Under the pieces are notes generated by a model. The model saw only the letters and a program-made list of their open reading frames with translations. It ran no database searches and was not told the DNA's origin. A stretch of 64,000 bases of DNA, from the NCBI GenBank assembly GCA_963816435.1, contig CAWFKS010000001.1:62001-126000 (forward strand), read 5' to 3'. Made by a program: the position numbers and the translations under genes. Positions 17,337 through 25,529 of this stretch are shown here, piece by piece (position 1 is the first letter of the stretch; the number at the start of each line of letters is the position of its first letter). This DNA comes from CAWFKS01 sp963816435. GTDB taxonomy: Bacteria; Pseudomonadota; Alphaproteobacteria; Rhizobiales; Rhizobiaceae.

Positions 17337-17708
17337 TCAGGTGAAGATGCCGAAGCTGTTGCCGTCCGGATCGGTGCAGTAGGCGAAGCGGCCGGCCGGA
17401 ATCTCGATTGCCGGGCTCAGCACCTTGCCGCCATTGTCCTTGACGCGCTGCATGGCGTCTTCCAGCGGCGCGGCTACGGCCAGATGGATCGTCGGGCCGC
17501 TGCCGCCGGCTGCCGGCTTGCCCGGATAGATGTGGCCGGAAACGCCCGGTTCCGCCGCGCACCGGAACACCGACATCGGGTTCGGTCCGCCCTCCTGGTC
17601 CCTCAGCTCGTTCCCGGTGACTGCGGCATAGAATTTCTTGGCGCGCGCCATGTCGGTCACGGGGATTTCGAACCACACGGCGGCATGCTGCGGCATGAAG
17701 GATTCCAT
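17337..17708 (-). CDS. VOC/glyoxalase-like domain protein
   Basis: A 123-residue single-domain VOC protein with two beta-alpha-beta-beta-beta halves: AAVWFEIPVTDMARAKKFYA at the start, TIHLAVAAPLEDAMQRV in the middle and the usual CTDPDGNSFGIF at the end. Metal ligands are only partly conserved, so catalytic activity is uncertain; such proteins beside YafY-type regulators often act in detoxification or as antibiotic binders. Start at ATG 17708 was chosen because AGGAG sits seven bases before it; a longer frame starts 11 codons upstream without a site. It is co-transcribed with the YafY gene. Confidence 0.88.
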   Translation of the reverse strand: MESFMPQHAAVWFEIPVTDMARAKKFYAAVTGNELRDQEGGPNPMSVFRCAAEPGVSGHIYPGKPAAGGSGPTIHLAVAAPLEDAMQRVKDNGGKVLSPAIEIPAGRFAYCTDPDGNSFGIFT

Positions 17709-17750
17709 CTCGGCTCTCCTGTCGAAGACGATCATGATCATTGCACCGGC

Positions 17751-17774
17751 CTCCTGACAACCTTCTGTCAGGAG
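17751..17774. promoter_or_regulatory. inverted-repeat operator of the VOC-yafY operon
   Basis: CTCCTGACA (17751-17759) and TGTCAGGAG (17766-17774) form a perfect 9-base inverted repeat with a 6-base centre, 42 bases upstream of the VOC start. A nearly identical site lies upstream of the next gene. The dyad suits a dimeric winged-helix regulator such as the YafY protein encoded two genes away. A pure hairpin role is unlikely because no T-run follows. Confidence 0.7.
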
Positions 17775-17819
17775 CGGTGCGTTCGGAATGGTTTGCGGAA
17801 GACAATGCGACCGGCCGGG

Positions 17820-18005
17820 TCAGAAGGACGACCACGGCTCACGCAGGCTCTGCCCGCGCGCGATCGCGTTGTCCTTCCAGCCGATATCCTTGCGGATGTG
17901 GGCGGGCAGGGCCTCGATGACGCGGGCGCTGTGGGCCCGCCTGCGGCGGCTGCGCCAGCGGTGGAACTGCTCGCCCAGCGCGGCGAACATGGTGTCGGTG
18001 TTCAT
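17820..18005 (-). CDS. small basic protein, DUF1127-like
   Basis: A 61-residue Arg-rich protein. FHRWRSRRRRAHSARVIEAL and HIRKDIGWKDNAI match the DUF1127 (YjiS) pattern of an amphipathic basic helix followed by a D-I-G turn. Short DUF1127 proteins in alphaproteobacteria have been linked to carbon and phosphate regulation and to RNA binding. AGGAG precedes the ATG. A duplicated operator at 18051-18074 stands 45 bases upstream, at the same distance as for the VOC gene, so both are probably controlled together. Confidence 0.82.
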   Translation of the reverse strand: MNTDTMFAALGEQFHRWRSRRRRAHSARVIEALPAHIRKDIGWKDNAIARGQSLREPWSSF

Positions 18006-18050
18006 AGCGGCGTCTCCTGTCGATGCTGACAGAAGTGTTCTCGCACACCG

Positions 18051-18074
18051 CTCCCGACAGCCTTGCGTCAGGAG
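18051..18074. promoter_or_regulatory. second copy of the YafY-type operator
   Basis: CTCCCGACA (18051-18059) and CGTCAGGAG (18066-18074), again with a 6-base centre. Aligned over 30 bases with 17751-17780, 24 positions agree, including the flanking CGGTGC/CCGTTC type tail. The arms here are imperfect (G-C changes at two positions), suggesting a weaker site. Confidence 0.65.
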
Positions 18075-18110
18075 CCGTTCACCGGCCGGGCCGCGGTCCT
18101 GGCGGCTGCC

Positions 18111-20753
18111 TCAGCGCATGTCGAGCAGGCGTTCCAGATAGCTCTTTTCGAGCTCCGGGCTGAGCGCGTTGCCGAGGCGCTTGCGGATCGCCTCGAGAAT
18201 GCGGCGGGCGCGCTGGGTGTCGATCTCGTCGGGGATGTCGACCGACTCGCCGAAGTCCGGTCCGGCGGTGGCGCGCGGCCGGCCGAGCGGGTCGCGGTCA
18301 GCGCCCTGCTGGCGTCCGCCCTGCTGGCCCTGGCCCTGCTGGCCCTGCATGGCCTGCTGCATCTGGTTCATCATGTCCTGCGCGCCGCGCCTCAGCGCAT
18401 CGAGCGCATTGCCCTGCTCGCCGACCGCCCGGTCGCCCTCGGCCTCTCCGAGCGCGTCGCCGGCGCGGCCCATCGCGTCGCCGGCCTCGCCGAAGCCTTC
18501 GCCGGGCTTGATGCCCATGCCCTGCAGGCCCTCCATCAGCTTCTGCAGGTCGCTGCGAAGGTTGCCCTGGCCCTGCTGCAGCTGGCGCAGCGCCTCGGCG
18601 AGCTGGTCGGCCGACATGCCCTGATTCTGCTGGTCCCGGCCCTGACCCGGCTGCTGTCCCTGCTGACCTTGTTGGCCTTGTTGCCCCTGCTGTCCCTGCT
18701 GGCCGAACTGCTGCGAACGGTCGGTCCCGCGCTGGCCCTGGCCGCGCTGCATCTGGTCGAGCTGGAAGGTCTCGTTCATCATCTCCTGCTGGCGCCGCAT
18801 CAGCTCGCCGAGCTTGTCCATCTGCTGGCGCATCTGGCCCTGGCCCTGCTGGCCTTGCTGGCCCTGCTGCGCCATCTGCATGTTGTTCATCATGTTCTCG
18901 AGCTGCGACAGCAGCTGCTGGGCCTGGTCGCGGGCCCCGGACTTGGCCAGGTTCTCGATCTGGTCGAGCATCTTGTCGAGGTCGCTCTGGCGCAGCTGCT
19001 GGCCGTTCTGCTGCATCTGCTGCGCCATGCCGGGGTTCTGCCGCGCCTGTTCGGCGAGTTCGCGCATGAAGTCGTTCATGGCGTCGCGCAACTCGGACAT
19101 CAGCTTGTCGATCTCCTCGTCGCTGGCGCCGTTCTTCAGCGCCTGCTTGAGCGCCTCCTGCGCCTGCCGCAGCCGCTTCTCGGCCGCCGTCAGGTCGCCG
19201 TTCTCGATCGCCAGCGCCAGTTCCCACATGTAGTCGGCGACGCCGCGCAGGTCGTCGTCGGACTTCGCCGTCTTCAGCCGCGTCCGCGCCACCTGCAGGC
19301 CGAGATAGTGCGAGGGGTTCTTGATCGTCTCCTCGGGCCGCAGCATGACGGCGTCGAGCAGCGCCAGCACGCGCGGGCGGGCATTGGCGTCGAGCGCCAG
19401 CAGCCGCCGCTGCTCGACCACGGCGCGCGCCAGCGGGTTGGAGAAGGGACGCTCGGGCAGGATCAGCGTCTTCGGCTCGCTGAAGGCTTCCTGGCCGGCG
19501 GCGTCGGTCGCCTGCAGGCGGATCGTCACCGGCGCGCCGGCCCACGGATGTTCGGTGAGGTCCTTGGTGGTCTTCGCGGTGTCGTTGCGGCCGCGCGCCG
19601 GCAGCGTCAGCGGCATGTCGGGTGCGGAATAGAGCGGCCGCGCCTGCGGATCGGGTTCGCCGGCCGGGGTGATCTCGGCCTTGGCGGAGACCGCGCCGTA
19701 ATCGTCCTTGACCGCGTATTTCAGCTCCAGCGTGCCGTTGAGGGCGCGCGACGGCTCCTCGGTGTAGCGGATCGAAGGCGGCTGGTCGGGGATGACGCGG
19801 AAGCCCCAGCTCTGCATCTCCGTCTCGCCCGACGAGAGCTTCAGCATGCCGTCGGCGTCGAGCTTCGTCGAGAACTGCCTGATGCCGTCGCCTGTCGTTC
19901 GAACTGTCGCGGCGGCCGGCGCGGTCCCGTCGGCGCCGGCGGCATCGACCGGGCGCACCGTGCCGTCGGTGTCCATCAGGTCGAGCGTCTCCTCGCCGCT
20001 GCCGCCGGTGACGCGCACCTGCACCTCGCTGCCGGCCGGCACCTCGAACACGGTCTGGCCGCGATTGGCGTCGGCGGTCAGGAACAGCGGCGCCCGGCCG
20101 GTATAGGCCGGCGGCGTCACCCAGGCGTCGATGCGCGCCGGCACGGCGACGGTTGCCGAGTGGCTGATGAAGGCGTCGCCCAGCCTGCCGCCGAAGGGGC
20201 CGGCCGAAAACGCGAAGGCGGTGACGAGAAGCAGCGCGGCGGCGGCGCGCAGGCCCCACGGGTCGCGCTCGGGCACGTCGGTGCGCGGCAGGTCGCTGGA
20301 CAGCCGGCCGAGCCTGGCCGCCATGCGCTTCTGGTGCTCCTGCCACAGCGCTTGCGCGAAGGCGTCGTCTCCGGCTTCGGGCAGGCGGTCGGTGAGCGTG
20401 CCGACGGGCGAATGGTCGAGCCGGTTGTCGGCCTCGATGCGCCGGTCGATCTCGGCGGCCGACGGCGTCCTGAAGCGCCGCAGCGGATAGAGCGCGGCGA
20501 GAGCCGCGATGCCGAGCACCGCCAGACCGCCGAGCCGCGCCCAGTCCGGCACGAGGCGGAACAGGCCGAGCCACGAAAAGCTGACGAACAGGCTTGCAAC
20601 GACCAGCAGCGGCAGCACCAGCGGCCACAGCCGCTCGACGAGCATCACCGTGCCGGTGATCGAGCGGGTGCGCTTCAGCCGCGCCAGCAGGCCGGCTTCG
20701 GCCGGAGGCGTCTGCCGCGTCCTTGGAGGCGTGGTCTTGGGCGCTTCGGCCAT
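18111..20753 (-). CDS. TIGR02302 (DUF4175) large membrane protein with Gln/Gly repeats
   Basis: An 880-residue protein. Two transmembrane helices near the N-terminus (about residues 35-60 and 72-92) and a third near 170 precede an extracytoplasmic beta-rich region (about 200-500). After this comes a helical Gln-rich region (500-780) with many GQQ units, including seven GQQ triplets in a row, and a conserved C-terminal helix (RRILEAIRKRLGNALSPELE). TIGR02302 proteins are restricted to alphaproteobacteria and have no proven function. The neighbourhood (lysA, lptM, argH, tlpA) is as I recall it in Rhizobiales. Start at the ATG giving MAEAPKTTPP; a longer frame adds 33 residues and neither has a good ribosome site. 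Coding certain, role unknown. Confidence 0.9.
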   Translation of the reverse strand: MAEAPKTTPPRTRQTPPAEAGLLARLKRTRSITGTVMLVERLWPLVLPLLVVASLFVSFSWLGLFRLVPDWARLGGLAVLGIAALAALYPLRRFRTPSAAEIDRRIEADNRLDHSPVGTLTDRLPEAGDDAFAQALWQEHQKRMAARLGRLSSDLPRTDVPERDPWGLRAAAALLLVTAFAFSAGPFGGRLGDAFISHSATVAVPARIDAWVTPPAYTGRAPLFLTADANRGQTVFEVPAGSEVQVRVTGGSGEETLDLMDTDGTVRPVDAAGADGTAPAAATVRTTGDGIRQFSTKLDADGMLKLSSGETEMQSWGFRVIPDQPPSIRYTEEPSRALNGTLELKYAVKDDYGAVSAKAEITPAGEPDPQARPLYSAPDMPLTLPARGRNDTAKTTKDLTEHPWAGAPVTIRLQATDAAGQEAFSEPKTLILPERPFSNPLARAVVEQRRLLALDANARPRVLALLDAVMLRPEETIKNPSHYLGLQVARTRLKTAKSDDDLRGVADYMWELALAIENGDLTAAEKRLRQAQEALKQALKNGASDEEIDKLMSELRDAMNDFMRELAEQARQNPGMAQQMQQNGQQLRQSDLDKMLDQIENLAKSGARDQAQQLLSQLENMMNNMQMAQQGQQGQQGQGQMRQQMDKLGELMRRQQEMMNETFQLDQMQRGQGQRGTDRSQQFGQQGQQGQQGQQGQQGQQPGQGRDQQNQGMSADQLAEALRQLQQGQGNLRSDLQKLMEGLQGMGIKPGEGFGEAGDAMGRAGDALGEAEGDRAVGEQGNALDALRRGAQDMMNQMQQAMQGQQGQGQQGGRQQGADRDPLGRPRATAGPDFGESVDIPDEIDTQRARRILEAIRKRLGNALSPELEKSYLERLLDMR

Positions 20754-20906
20754 TGGCGGTCCCGGTTGGGCGGCCGCTTCGTTCTCGACTGCGGCCGCGT
20801 CGCACCCAAATCTAGCAGCAATCGCGGCGAAGGCGAGGCGGAGGCCGCGCACAATCTTGCGAGCGGCGGTTACTTTCCGTCAGGCGCGCCGTGGCGGGAG
20901 CCCGGC

Positions 20907-22172
20907 TCAGAACCAGTCGGGCACCGAATCGAGGCCGATCATCTCCTCGTAGGTCGGCCGTCGCCGCACCACGTGGAAGCGATCGCCGTTGACCAGCACT
21001 TCGGGCACCAGCCGCCTGGTGTTGTAGGTGCCGGCCTGAACCGCGCCGTAGGCGCCGGCCGTGCCGATGGCGACCAGATCGCCGGCCGCCAGCCGCGGCA
21101 GGTCGCGGTCGAGGCCCAGATAGTCGCCGGTCTCGCACACCGGGCCGACGACGTCGGCCTTGATCCACGGCGTGTCGTCCGGCGGCACCGTGACCGGGCG
21201 GATGGTGTGGAAGGCGTCGTAGAGGGTCGGGCGGATCAGGTCGTTCATCGCCGCGTCGACGATCAGGAAGTTCTTGGCGTCGCCTTCCTTCAGGTAGATC
21301 ACCTCCGAGACAAGGATGCCGGCATTGCCGGCGATCAGCCGGCCCGGCTCGAAGATCACCTTCATGCCGAGCGGTGCGATGTGCCGGTGCACCATCTGCG
21401 CATAGGCGTCGGGCAGGGGAGGCGGGTCGTTGTCCTCGCGATAGGGGATGCCCAGCCCGCCGCCGAGGTCGACATGCTCGATCTCGTGACCGTCGGCCTT
21501 CAGCGTCGCCGTCAGTTCTGCCAGCAGCCGGAAGGCGTCGTTGAAGGGCTGCAGATCGGTGATCTGGCTGCCGATATGCATGTCGACGCCGACCACCGAA
21601 ATGCCCGGCAGCGCGGCGGCGCGGCGATAGGTGTCGCGCGCGTGCTGCCAGGGAATGCCGAACTTGTTCTCGGCGCGGCCGGTGGCGATCTTCCTGTGCG
21701 TCTTGGCGTCGACGTCGGGGTTGATGCGCAGCGAAACGCGCGCCGTCCTCCCGGCGGCGGCCGCGCGGGCCGACAACAGCTCCAGCTCCGGCACGGATTC
21801 GACGTTGAAGCACAGAATGCCGGCCTGCAGCGCCACATCCATCTCGCTAGCCGTCTTGCCGACGCCGGAAAACATGATCTTGTCGGCCGGGATGCCCGCC
21901 GCCAGCGCCCGGCGCAGCTCGCCCTCCGAGACGATGTCGGCGCCCGCGCCCATGGCGGCCAGCGTCTTCAGCACCGCCTGGTTGGAGTTCGCCTTCATGG
22001 CGTAGCAGACCAGCGTGTCGAGGTTGGCGAAAGCCTGGCTGAACACACGGTAGTGGCGCTGCAGCGTCGCCGTCGAGTAGCAGTAGAACGGCGTGCCGAC
22101 CGCCGCCGCGATCTCGGGCACGGGCACGTCCTCGGCGTGCAGCACGCCGTCGCGGTATTCGAAATGGTTCAT
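20907..22172 (-). CDS. lysA: diaminopimelate decarboxylase
   Basis: A 421-residue PLP enzyme that decarboxylates meso-diaminopimelate to L-lysine, last step of the pathway. Lys60 in VCYAMKANSNQ is the expected Schiff-base lysine; the PLP phosphate loop DLGGGLGIPY, EPGRLIAGNAG and the second-barrel GPVCETGD with its substrate-binding cysteine are all present. Length is normal. It follows the lptM-like gene by 20 bases and argH by 81 more, forming a minus-strand group argH-lptM-lysA. TIGR02302 is 153 bases further downstream. Confidence 0.97.
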   Translation of the reverse strand: MNHFEYRDGVLHAEDVPVPEIAAAVGTPFYCYSTATLQRHYRVFSQAFANLDTLVCYAMKANSNQAVLKTLAAMGAGADIVSEGELRRALAAGIPADKIMFSGVGKTASEMDVALQAGILCFNVESVPELELLSARAAAAGRTARVSLRINPDVDAKTHRKIATGRAENKFGIPWQHARDTYRRAAALPGISVVGVDMHIGSQITDLQPFNDAFRLLAELTATLKADGHEIEHVDLGGGLGIPYREDNDPPPLPDAYAQMVHRHIAPLGMKVIFEPGRLIAGNAGILVSEVIYLKEGDAKNFLIVDAAMNDLIRPTLYDAFHTIRPVTVPPDDTPWIKADVVGPVCETGDYLGLDRDLPRLAAGDLVAIGTAGAYGAVQAGTYNTRRLVPEVLVNGDRFHVVRRRPTYEEMIGLDSVPDWF

Positions 22173-22192
22173 GGCGGGAGTTTCCGAGGGCC

Positions 22193-22396
22193 TTACTGGA
22201 TCAGCCCGTCGAGGATGAAATGCCTGTCCTCGGGCGGCGGCGTCGGTTCCGGCGGCACCGGCTCGCCGTTCTTCTTGGCCTCCTTGCGCGCGTCGACCTT
22301 GGCCTGGTACGGCGTGTCGAGGTCGGCGTAGCGGCCGCAGGCCGACAGGGCGACTGTCGCGGCAAGAAGGATCAGCAGCGTTGCGGCAGGCTTCAT
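22193..22396 (-). CDS. small lipoprotein, LptM (YifL)-like
   Basis: A 67-residue lipoprotein: a 19-residue signal with lipobox LSAC, then CGRYADLDTPYQ and a Pro/Glu-rich tail ending in HFILDGLI. The CG-x-x-(x)-x-L-x-x-P pattern after the lipid cysteine matches the LptM family, small lipoproteins that help the LPS transporter LptD mature in enteric bacteria. In E. coli the gene lies beside dapF; here beside lysA. The assignment is by motif and position only. The start was chosen at the ATG giving MKPAATLLIL because it yields a clean signal peptide. Confidence 0.8.
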   Translation of the reverse strand: MKPAATLLILLAATVALSACGRYADLDTPYQAKVDARKEAKKNGEPVPPEPTPPPEDRHFILDGLIQ

Positions 22397-22477
22397 CCGG
22401 CTGGTTCCCGAGATCGTGTTCCGCGCCTGTTTAGCCGAGATTCTTTCCGCGTGCACCCCTGTTCGGGCGACGCGGCG

Positions 22478-23878
22478 CTAGGTCTTCTTCAGCCGCTTCT
22501 TCCAGTAGCGCACCTGGCGGCGCACCTCGGCCGGCGCGGTGCCGCCGAAGGAGGTGCGGCTCTTCACCGAGTTCGCCACCGACAGCACCGAATAGACGTC
22601 GTCGGTGATCGCCGGATTGAGCTTCTTGAGCTCCTCCAGCGGCAGCCTGTCGAGGCTGGTCCTGTTCTCCTCCGCCAGCGCCACTGCGCGGCCGGTCACA
22701 TGATGCGCCTCGCGGAACGGCAGGCCCGCCTCGCGCACCAGCCAGTCGGCGAGGTCGGTGGCGGTGGAGTGGCCGGCGCCCGCGGCCTTCCTCATCGCCG
22801 CCTTGTTCACCTCGAGGTCGCCGACCATGCCGGTCATCGCCGCCAGCATCAGGTCGAGCGTCTCGGCGGCGTCGAAGACGGCCTCCTTGTCTTCCTGCAT
22901 GTCCTTGGAATAGGCGAGCGGCAGGCCCTTCATCACCGTCAGCAGCGCCAGCAGATGGCCGTTGACGCGCCCGGTCTTGGCGCGCACCAGCTCGGCGGCG
23001 TCGGGGTTCTTCTTCTGCGGCATGATCGAGGAGCCGGTGGAAAAGGAATCCGACAGCTTCACGAAGCCGAACTGCGGCGTCGACCAGATGACGATCTCTT
23101 CGGCCAGCCGCGACAGGTGGGTTGCGCAGATCGAGGCGAGCGCCAGGAACTCCAGCGCGAAATCGCGGTCCGACACCGTGTCGATCGAGTTGCGCGTCGG
23201 CTCGCGGAAGCCGAGCGCCTTCGCCGTCATGTGGCGGTCGATCGGAAAGCCGGTGCCGGCGAGAGCGGCGGCGCCCAGCGGGCACTCGTTCATGCGCTCC
23301 AGCGCGTCCCTGGCGCGCGACAGGTCGCGGCCGAACATCTCGACATAGGCCATCATGTGGTGGCCGAAGGTCACCGGCTGCGCAGCCTGCAGATGCGTGA
23401 AGCCCGGCATCACCGTCGCCGCGTGCTCCTCGGCGCGGGCCAGCAGCGTCTCGATCAGCCGGGCGAGCGCACCGGCGACCCGTTCCAGCTCGGCGCGCAC
23501 CCACATGCGGAAGTCGAGAGCCACCTGGTCGTTGCGCGAGCGCGCGGTGTGCAGCCGCCCGGCGGCCGGCCCGACCAGCGTCGCGAGCCGCGCCTCGACG
23601 TTCATGTGGATGTCCTCGAGCCGGGTCGAGAACTCGAACTTGCCGGCCTCGATCTCGTCGCGGATCGCGTTGAGCCCGCGCGCGATCTCCTTTTCGTCGC
23701 CCGCCGAAATGATGCCCTGTTCGGCGAGCATCGCTGCATGCGCCAGCGATCCCTCGATGTCCTGGGCGAACAGTTTTCGGTCGAAGCCGATCGAGGCGTT
23801 TATCGCCTCCATGACCGCCGCCGGTCCCGAGGCAAATCGTCCGCCCCACATCTGGTTGCTGGTCTTTTCGTCGCTCAT
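22478..23878 (-). CDS. argH: argininosuccinate lyase
   Basis: A 466-residue enzyme that splits argininosuccinate to arginine and fumarate. Family signatures include WGGRF near the start, the HTARSRNDQVA loop (residues about 110-120) and the fumarase-superfamily motif GSSIMPQKKNPD (about 280), holding the catalytic serine. Length typical. It is divergent from tlpA with only 27 bases between start codons, so promoter elements must overlap the coding ends. Confidence 0.98.
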   Translation of the reverse strand: MSDEKTSNQMWGGRFASGPAAVMEAINASIGFDRKLFAQDIEGSLAHAAMLAEQGIISAGDEKEIARGLNAIRDEIEAGKFEFSTRLEDIHMNVEARLATLVGPAAGRLHTARSRNDQVALDFRMWVRAELERVAGALARLIETLLARAEEHAATVMPGFTHLQAAQPVTFGHHMMAYVEMFGRDLSRARDALERMNECPLGAAALAGTGFPIDRHMTAKALGFREPTRNSIDTVSDRDFALEFLALASICATHLSRLAEEIVIWSTPQFGFVKLSDSFSTGSSIMPQKKNPDAAELVRAKTGRVNGHLLALLTVMKGLPLAYSKDMQEDKEAVFDAAETLDLMLAAMTGMVGDLEVNKAAMRKAAGAGHSTATDLADWLVREAGLPFREAHHVTGRAVALAEENRTSLDRLPLEELKKLNPAITDDVYSVLSVANSVKSRTSFGGTAPAEVRRQVRYWKKRLKKT

Positions 23879-23905
23879 CGTGATAACCGGACGCTGGAGT
23901 TGAAC

Positions 23906-24625
23906 ATGGCAGACGGCACAGACGGACCCGACACCACCGGTCGCGAAACGGGAGGCCCGGCAAGGCGCCCGCGGCGCATGCGCGTGGCCGCCCTGGCTGC
24001 GGCGCTCGTGGTCCTTGCGGTCGGGATTGGCCTATACGTGATAGGTCAGCCGGGTGGCAACAATGGCGGCGAGGAAATCGCCGCCGCGCCGGGCGTCGAC
24101 TGCTCTGGAAGCGTCGACAAGGCCAAGGCGCTCGGGGCGGCGGCGACCGGCGAGGTCGCGGCGATGCTTGCCGCCGACCCGCCGCAGGACCTCTCCGGCC
24201 TCGCCTTCACCGGCCCCGACGGCAAGCCGATGACGGTGGCCGATTTGAAGGGCAGGACGGTGCTGATGAATCTGTGGGCGACATGGTGCGTGCCGTGCCG
24301 CGAGGAGATGCCGGCGCTCGACGGGCTGCAGGCGGCCCTCGGCGGCGACGATTTCCAGGTGGTCGCGGTCAACGTCGATTCGGGCGGCGACGAGAAGCCG
24401 AAGAAGTTCCTCGGCGAAATCGGCATCGAGAATCTCGCCTACTACCGGGAGCACTCGCTGGAGCTGTTCAACGATGCCAAGAAGCGCGGCCTGGCACTCG
24501 GCCTGCCGGTGACCATGCTGATCGACCCGAAGGGTTGCCTGCTCACCCACATGAACGGCCCCGCCGCGTGGGACAGCGGCGACGCCAAGGCATGGGTGCA
24601 GAAGGCTTTGGACACCGGCGCCTGA
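23906..24625 (+). CDS. tlpA: TlpA-type thiol:disulfide reductase, membrane-anchored
   Basis: A 239-residue protein with a charged N-terminus, one transmembrane anchor (about 26-48) and a periplasmic thioredoxin fold carrying WCVPC at 127-131. Upstream of the fold is an extra segment with a lone Cys67 (VDCSGSVDKAKALG), as in Bradyrhizobium TlpA, a reductase needed for copper delivery to cytochrome oxidase. It likely keeps periplasmic thiols reduced. The longer open frame to the left is a shadow of argH. Name by motif and domain layout. Confidence 0.9.
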   Translation: MADGTDGPDTTGRETGGPARRPRRMRVAALAAALVVLAVGIGLYVIGQPGGNNGGEEIAAAPGVDCSGSVDKAKALGAAATGEVAAMLAADPPQDLSGLAFTGPDGKPMTVADLKGRTVLMNLWATWCVPCREEMPALDGLQAALGGDDFQVVAVNVDSGGDEKPKKFLGEIGIENLAYYREHSLELFNDAKKRGLALGLPVTMLIDPKGCLLTHMNGPAAWDSGDAKAWVQKALDTGA

Positions 24626-24730
24626 CGGTCCTGGCCTTTCAGGCGCTCAGCTCGAAGGCCAGTGTCCGGCGAAGAGACCTTCGCGACAAATCGCCGGCTT
24701 CTGCGATTGTCGTAGGCATCAAATGCAGTT

Positions 24731-24926
24731 CGTCATCCCGGAAGACGAACGGCGCGAAGCGGCGTGAGTCTGTCCGGGACCCATTCCGGAAGAGACCGGC
24801 CGCGCAAGGCACGGGAGGAAGGCCGTTGGCCACGTGGCCGCCGTTGCGGTGGCTTCTGTCGACATTACGGAATGGGTCCCGGACAGCCTGTCCTCGCTGC
24901 CGCTCGAACCGGCTTCCGGGATGACG
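24731..24926. repeat. nested inverted-repeat element A
   Basis: The outer arms CGTCATCCCGGAAG (24731-24744) and CTTCCGGGATGACG (24913-24926) are perfect over 14 bases. Inner arms of 19 bases, at 24770-24788 and 24868-24886, are also perfect; they begin CTGTCCGGGACCC and are reversed as GGGTCCCGGACAG. Two copies of one repeat facing each other give the simplest explanation. GTCATCCCGG elements are common in this order, as I recall. Confidence 0.75.
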
Positions 24927-24945
24927 AAGCGGAGATGTCGCGCGC

Positions 24946-25090
24946 CCCTACCTCCCCTCGACGGGGAGGTCGCGGAGGGTTGCCGAGCAAGAGCGAGGCG
25001 ATCCGACGCGGGTGGGGTGGGAACGAAGGGCACCAGTCAGCCCACCCGGCTCGCTTCGCTCGCCGACCTCCCCGTCGAGGGAAGGTAGGG
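24946..25090. repeat. inverted-repeat element B
   Basis: The 27-base arms at 24946-24972 and 25064-25090 differ at one position; each contains CCTCGACGGGGAGGTCG or its reverse, itself palindromic (CCCCTCGACGGGG core). Inside, GGGTGGGGTGGG near 25010 faces CCCACCC at 25041-25047, and GAGCGAGG-type stretches face CGCTTCGCTCGC. The transcript could fold into a long hairpin. It lies 20 bases after element A. Confidence 0.75.
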
Positions 25091-25460
25091 CGCCAATGCT
25101 GCGGCCACCCCAAAACGTGGACAGCCGAGCCGCCCCGCACAGCCCAACCCGTTGTTCCTACTCGCTACTCCCCATTCCCCACTCCCTCATTTGTCCCCGT
25201 CTTCTCCGCCTCGCTTATCCTTCACCCATACCGCCGCGCGGGAAACGGGTGTGCACACCGAACATCCGGGCGGCGGGACGGTACCGGATCGGCCGCGCGC
25301 GGTGGCGCGGCTTCGCAGAGCGTTAGGTCCGGGCCCTGCCGACGGCTTGCGGGGCTAGAACCTCCGCTCCCGGACGCGGGGCAGGATGCCGGACGGGCGG
25401 CCGCGAGGTCGCACGAATTAGAATAGATGAGCGTCCGAACGGCCGCCCGTCTTCCCCAGC

Positions 25461-25529
25461 CGGATCGCCGAAGGCGATCCGGCGAAAGCGCCCAGCGGGA
25501 TCGCGCAGCGATCCTCGCGACAGGCGCGA
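25461..25529. repeat. cluster of three short hairpins
   Basis: CGGATCGCC/GGCGATCCG (25461-25481), GGATCGC/GCGATCC (25498-25514) and TCGCG/CGCGA (25515-25529) follow one another. The first two share the GGATCGC core, so this is an extragenic palindromic type of repeat. No T-run, so not a terminator. Confidence 0.6.

Noticed and set aside
18300..18900. Short regular repeats suggesting a CRISPR array
   Set aside because: They are in-frame codons for Gly-Gln-Gln repeats of the TIGR02302 protein, with no spacers.
18063..22331. 1422-codon plus-strand frame opposite TIGR02302 and lysA
   Set aside because: It spans two recognisable minus-strand genes and has the Leu/Ala/Arg composition of a shadow.
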